64,000 nucleotides of DNA, taken from positions 14,351,479 to 14,415,478 of the forward strand of contig CM060068.1 of NCBI GenBank assembly GCA_030533445.1, read 5' to 3'. Source of the stretch: Cyprinodon diabolis. Its lineage: Eukaryota > Chordata > Actinopteri > Cyprinodontiformes > Cyprinodontidae. Below are positions 58,436 through 64,000 of this stretch, piece by piece (position 1 is the stretch's first letter; each line of letters begins with the position of its first letter). The translations under genes and the position numbers were made by a program. The notes beneath the pieces are model-generated. The model did no database searches and was not told the origin of the DNA. It saw nothing but the letters and a program-made list of their open reading frames with translations.

Positions 58436-60687
58436 TGCTGATAGGTTTTATACCCTCTGGGTTTATCTTTGGCATGAAAGCAGAAAAGGATCCCCAGACG
58501 AAGCTATGGTGACACTGATGGGGGAAATCCAAGCGTTTTATGACAAAGGGATTAATGCACTTCCCTTCTGGAAGCTGGGCTGAATGTGGAGGGTGTGCTT
58601 GATTTTAGGGAGAAGGGGAAGTTCAGGAATGCCAACGGCAGCCTGTTCAAACAGGAAAAGTAGACGGTGATGCCCATTTCTATCTCAGCTAAAGGAAATC
58701 ACGACTAGTTTATAAATACATTTATTTATCAGTACTTAGTGAATTGATTTATATCTTTATATGAAAAGCACATCTTCTACCCTAATCACTGGATCTATTG
58801 ATTCCTTTAAACCCTATCCCTCCTTAGATCTTTCAGTATTAATCTGCCCTCAGCTCCCAGCTTCCTCCCATCAACGCTGACCTGAATGTTGATAGACGAT
58901 GTAGATCCATGGCTGACGGTAATAACACAAACAAATCTGTGAAATTGTCACGTTTCATTTGATAACTAGATTCTCTCTCTTTGTCTCTTTATTTGTAAGA
59001 ATGTAATTCTTTTTTTTTAAGCAATGGAAACTGAAAGAAAAAAACAGCACTAGATGTAGCACTGGTGGGGGTAAGGGATGCCGGTAAGAAGAAACTGCAA
59101 CAGTTGGAACTTTTATTCCAATGTCTGGTAATAAAATGTGGTCTGTGAACCAAAGTGATGTTCCTAGCCACAGAAAATGTTGAGTTCCTGATTCCTTAAA
59201 CAAATATCCACATTTGAACACAGGGTTGGTTCAGTCTAATGTAACTGGGAAATCCAGCTAAATCAAATCATCATTCATCCTTTAAACAATTCAACACACT
59301 CTGTGACCAAATGGTTCTTCCAGGAGGCTGAATGTTTACAAGCAGAGCAGTGGTTACCATGGTAAACTGTGTAATACATCTAAATAAATTATCCTGCTGA
59401 CCTTTCTCTATTATTTGAACCAAACATCCATTGTGTTGAGTTCTTAAGCTACTTCTTAAGCTCTCTATCTACAATCGATTCTCTTCTATGTTAATTACAA
59501 TTTACATCTATCCAAGATCACCCGTGCAATCTTGCGTCTGCACACAGGCTAGCTGGTTTCCATGACAGTAAGTGACTGCTTCTGGATTTTTCACTCTTTG
59601 GCTAAAATCGCAGGCGGCCGGCCAGCGAGAGGATCAATGGAAGTATTGTTGCTGGGAGGATGGCTCGTCTTTCCAGGAAGTTACTGCGGCATTGGGCTTC
59701 TGATCAATGACACTGACAGAGACCGAAGCATTTCATTCAACATCACGCAGGCAAGACTGTGCAGCGCTGACAGAGCCGAGGACAAAGGCTCTCACAGAAA
59801 AAAAACTAAAGATAGTGAAAATGGTTACTATGCGACATGAAGCCTTACATTTTTTAGAAAAATATTTAGTAATCACACTTATTAAATAGTAGCTAAATGC
59901 AGTAACTTGATTCAAATTGATTCAAATACTGTTCTATTTAAGAGCCGTTTTAAGTATCAAGTATTTGTGTCCCTGTATTTCAAAACTACAAGAGTTCAAA
60001 ATAACAAAATGGGGGGAAAAAAATCATTAAAAATAATTAAAATTATTAAATATGCAACACTCTTGGGAAAGAATCGACCACATCTAAACTTCTTTATTCT
60101 ATTTTACATTAGAATCACCAATTAGAAAAAAATACACTGGAAATGAATGTATTTAAACGACTGAAGTGGACTTTAGCTTTCATTTCAGTCAATATTAATA
60201 TGTATTGGTTAATTTTCATTTACCAATTAGAAAAAAGGCTGATTTTGAATTGTAAAATTATAGAACTTTCTATGAGATCTATTTTCTAACAGAACAAACT
60301 GTTAGGTTTAGGGTTTTTTTGCACAGCCCTGAATGTAGATTATGTGAAGTAAAAGGAATACGCTGAATACTCCCTTCACAAGTGAAAATGGTGATGAGTT
60401 ATAAAAACATTGTATACAGGGCTATCTATCATCAAGTGCCCCAAACCGCATCATCCTCTCAGTTAAATCCAACAGGTGCATTATGCTCCTTATCATCAAG
60501 ATGGATGGCAGAGGTTAACCTTCCCGTAAAACGAGGAGCCTAAACATGCAGACAGAGCGACACTAGCTGAGAACCAAGCCTATCTAATTGTCAGAAGGGC
60601 CTAGTCAATTAATCCTTTTGAGAATCTTTGTTAAAGCTTAAACACAGTCCGATGGTTTATCCATTCTAATTGAAAATACAGACTGGA

Positions 60688-60900
60688 GAGCAGGGGTGTG
60701 AATTGGCAAGAAGTTGCCCATATGATTAAATCATGATATGGGTGTCATGATATAATTTATCACAATACATTAACAAAGATTTATTGCGACTTCTATAATA
60801 ATAGAGCTGTAGAAAACCTGACCAAATCATGTTGCTCTGCTGCAGCTGAATAAAACTGACTTTAGCGGTACACCGCTAACTAGCGGCTGGAGGTTTAACA
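60688..60900 (+). mobile_element. hAT-like fragment
   Basis: Starts caggggtgtgaattggcaag, then ATGATAT-type subterminal repeats, then a segment with cggtacaccgctaactag, a composition seen in hAT elements. The right boundary is not visible. Confidence 0.35.
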
Positions 60901-62343
60901 GTTATATAAAAGCAAAACGATGGAAAAGATGTTTGCCTATGAATATTTTTTATAATACCAAATTCTGAATTAATAACAATACTGTACTTTTGAATAGATT
61001 ATTTTCTTACACACCTAATTGACAGACAGAACACAGTGTTGACTGAGTTTAAATACAGGCCACACTGTTCAGTGGAAGAGTTAATTTCCACAGATCATCT
61101 CATCACAAGCGGTCTTCCTTCCACAGAGAGACCAGCTGTTTTAGTAGGGGCCAGATTTTTCTCTTGAAATAAAGTTTGAACTGCTCTGTGTGAAGAGCAT
61201 TGCCATACCTAGAAATAAACACTGTCAAAAAGTCTTTAAACATACTACGTCCAGTTGTACATATTCAGTAGAGGTAAAGCTACAGCTCTGTGCTTCACCG
61301 GCGTGTTCATACTGCTGGTCCTGAGCCGTTAAAATTAAATAAAAATAATGTACACTTTTAGTGTCTCAGTTTGGTTCCTCTCTGGGATTTTCAGACCAAA
61401 CACAAGATTGCTTCAGAATTTTGTTAATTTAAAAGAAGAAAAAGCTTGAAGGAGAAACTGTTTCTACTCTGGTGAGGCGTCTTCACCTCCTCACTGATTA
61501 GAGGAGATAAGGACAGACTCGCTTTTCTTCATCTACTTCATAACCTCCTCTCATCCTGCCTGTGGTGCTCTGGGTCTGGATTAAGTTCCAGGGTCCGTTC
61601 TGTCCCTTGTTTGGGTTTACAGTGGAGTGAAGCCCGTCTATGGCACGGCGGTTTGCCGTGAAAGCGTCATATTTATGTTCAGACAACTGAAACAGTTTGG
61701 GTTCTACTATTCTGTCTTGGGGCTTCCACAACTTCTTGCTCTACATTTGTTTCACTTCTCCTTAATTTTGGTCCAATTTATTCTAAATACATAACACTGA
61801 TGAGTAAAAAAAATAATAATTTGCAATATTTAGAGATGAATATACTTTTAAAATCTTTGAGAACCTATATTAGAGTATTTAAGGGGAATTAATTTCAACT
61901 AAAGACTGATAATTTCTGATTTAATGCCAAGAGGGTTGTTTAAGATAAAAAAAAAAAAAAACTGTAGCAGTTCTTCTTGATTAAACCTAACATAACGAAG
62001 ATCAGAAAAGCAGCAATCACTGAACAGCTCTGACGACCATCTATTTAAACACCCCTGTACTTCTATCAATAATGTGACAAAACACAAATACACTTCTTCC
62101 TACACAATAAGGATGTGTCTGTGAAGAAGGAACATATCTTTTGTCACAAAGGGAATTTCCACCGATGTATATCTGACTGAACACATGACAATGACCCACA
62201 AGTAGCCCACAACAGCCGAGAAAAGCTACTGTAACTTAAATCATGAGTTTATTAGTCACTTCCTTTTTCGGCCCATTTGAGCTCTCAGTGCTAACAGACT
62301 CATGATGAGACACGTCTGCCAATAGGATAGAATACATCTAAAG

Positions 62344-62469
62344 TTAGAGCTGAAACCATTAATTGTGATTAATCGAGTATTAAAATATACATCAACTAAT
62401 TTAGACTCTAAAACATACCTTTGGCTGACAGAGCAACCCACTTAGAGCAGTAATTAAGCTAAAATTGTA

Positions 62470-62503
<34 letters not shown>

Positions 62504-62698
62504 TATGTGTGTGGATTTAGGATGTTGTGTCAACATGCTCAACACGGAACACCTCAAGTAGAAAAGTTTTAGTTTCACTAGGTTTAAATTCTGAAAAAGT
62601 TCTTTAAGGATCCTCTTGCTAACCGATTAGCAACTGAACAATTGAAAAATAATTTACAGATTAATCGACTAACAAAATATTTGTTAGTTACAGCCCTA
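62344..62698. mobile_element. hAT-like MITE with AT microsatellite inside
   Basis: About 355 bp. Left end tagagctgaaac and right end, reversed, tagggctgtaac, flanked by near-identical 8-mers ATCTAAAG (62336-62343) and ATCTAAAC (62699-62706). It contains poly(A) followed by (AT)n and a short GT run near 62468-62512. Confidence 0.65.
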
Positions 62699-62983
62699 AT
62701 CTAAACTTAAATATGAAAGGAGAAGATGGCGTGGGTTGGGTTTTAGATTGCACCATTTCACCACCAACTTTTAAACTAGTTTAAGTCAGGTTTAAAGGAG
62801 AACTTTCTGAGGAAGAGGAAGGAGAACTTTGGGAGGGGAAAAAAAGGGTTTGACATTGAGTGTGTGTATGTTTGGTAAAGCTAAGATAAATGAGTAGCTA
62901 AGATATCCAGTAAATATCCAAAAAGCATTTCAAACAGATTTTAATTATCAGCCAGATATAATCAAGCATGATACATGTGGTAT

Positions 62984-63050
62984 AGGGGTGGAACGGTTCA
63001 CTCTAAATGCAAAGCGGTCCCATACAGCAGAACTATAAAGTGCTGCTGGC
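62984..63050 (+). mobile_element. Possible hAT left-end fragment
   Basis: Contains taggggtggaacggttca, similar to hAT ends. No matching right end was found before 64000. Confidence 0.25.
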
Positions 63051-64000
63051 GCGTCTTCCAACTCCTGTTCTTTCCCACTCTCCATTCCAACACAATTCTC
63101 CACAACAACTGATTTTTTTCCCTGCTACACACGGCTAAGCTGCTTCGCTTCTTCTTCTTCTTGTTTACTACTGGTGGTTGGCTTTGGTCGCAGTACCGCC
63201 ACCTTCTGCAAAAAATGCGACTGATCTATTTCTGATTTATTTTTGATCAAATCACAATACGCATTACTTTCAATGAAATGAAGCAACCATTCAAGTTTAA
63301 ACATTCAACAATGTCTCATTGAACAAGAGAAAAATATTTCCTCTTGCAAATGTTTTTGCGCAAAGGTAATGGAGCCTTTTGTACATATCCGAACTCAACA
63401 GGGCGGCTGCGCCGTAGGTGATGAGGTTGGACAAACTTTACATTTTACATTTCGTGTTCTTGTGCTCAAAGCCTATGGAGCCATTTTGTGCCACCAAACT
63501 GACCATGCAGTGAAGACAATCTGCATCGTTTAAACTCATAGACACTTGCTTAAAGTTTGAATTAGGTCTGACAACGCGCTCTTGACTTCTTCTCTGCGCG
63601 CTCAGCTTCATCTCTGCTCTCGCTCGGCTCCACAGGGTTAACTGATGTAATTTTGTTTACTGATGTGTTAGACGCTTCTTCACTGGGCTCATCCACCATT
63701 CTCTGTTTACGGTTCTGACTAGATGGGTGGAGTCCTGTGATTAAACACATGCTGCAGTGTCTTAAAGGGGAAGGAACCAGCCACTAGCACACACAGGCAA
63801 AACAGCAACATTAAGTTTCCCAGGAAAATCTAAGCCTGCTTATAGAGAGTTGAGTGGAGGGAAAAGGCTAAATAGAAAAAGCTGCACAGGGCAACAGGCA
63901 CAGTAACTGTTTAAAGAGGACAGTGAAGCAAATGTAATTGTTGGAGTCTGGATGGTGTGAATATCTGAAATAGTAACACATCCTTTTTATCCATTTCATG

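Larger units (their letters stand above)
53252..64000. other. Large 5' intron of PTPN4
   Basis: At least 10.7 kb without a recognised exon. It holds two hAT insertions with target duplications, a hAT-like fragment, a SINE head, a half palindrome and simple repeats. The missing N-terminal coding exon should be further right. Confidence 0.5.

Noticed and set aside
58173..58532. 119-codon minus-strand frame rich in Ser, Pro and Leu
   Set aside because: It arises from a purine/pyrimidine-biased tract; no homology was recognised.
59562..59840. 92-codon plus-strand frame
   Set aside because: No recognised motif; intronic and compositionally ordinary.
61498..61731. 77-codon minus-strand frame considered as the missing N-terminal PTPN4 exon
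   Set aside because: It does not resemble the PTPN4 N-terminus and has no phase-0 donor in the right place.
63562..63750. 62-codon minus-strand frame near the right edge
   Set aside because: Polar, low-complexity and without a recognised domain; not convincing as an exon.

Overview
The window is a low-GC, intron-rich vertebrate segment. Repeat types (tRNA-headed SINEs, hAT and Tc1 remnants, L2/Rex-like LINE tails, foldback MITEs) and compact exon clusters point to a ray-finned (teleost) fish; the species cannot be read from the sequence. No bacterial operons, CRISPR arrays or functional RNA genes are visible.

Two protein-coding genes are supported, both on the minus strand. (1) Most of PTPN4 (FERM-PDZ protein tyrosine phosphatase): 25 coding exons from 53251 down to the stop at 17946. 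Every junction has an AG acceptor and a GT donor, phases agree across all exons, and the joined coding length is 2937 nt (978 residues plus stop). About 45 N-terminal residues are missing and should lie to the right of the window. FERM, PDZ and PTP domains appear intact, including the WPD loop, the HCx5R signature and the Q-loop. The last exon runs about 94 codons past the usual PTPN4 end and encodes a Lys/Glu-rich, then strongly acidic tail. (2) The first coding exon of EPB41L5 (8232-8411), with its acceptor at 8443 and a likely noncoding first exon and promoter (consensus CRE) at 10339-10570. The rest of EPB41L5 would lie left of the window. PTPN4 followed by EPB41L5 on one strand matches the human 2q14.2 order.

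Layout: 1-8231, EPB41L5 intron with a hAT element that has an exact 8-bp target duplication, SINEs and a possible MITE; 8232-8443, EPB41L5 exon; 8869-9440, a 30-bp-unit satellite; 10339-10570, promoter and noncoding exon; 11740-13690, a LINE remnant with a nested SINE; 13930-17945, PTPN4 downstream region and possible 3'UTR with Tc1 and LINE debris; 17946-25019, a tight cluster of PDZ and PTP exons; 25020-53251, linker and FERM exons in larger introns with many transposon remnants; 53252-64000, a large 5' intron with two hAT insertions.

Both proteins are FERM-domain, membrane-associated cytoskeletal or junctional regulators. Their adjacency is conserved synteny, not an operon. No new biological system is evident. 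The main points to check are the acidic PTPN4 tail and several well-delimited transposon insertions, two of them nested.
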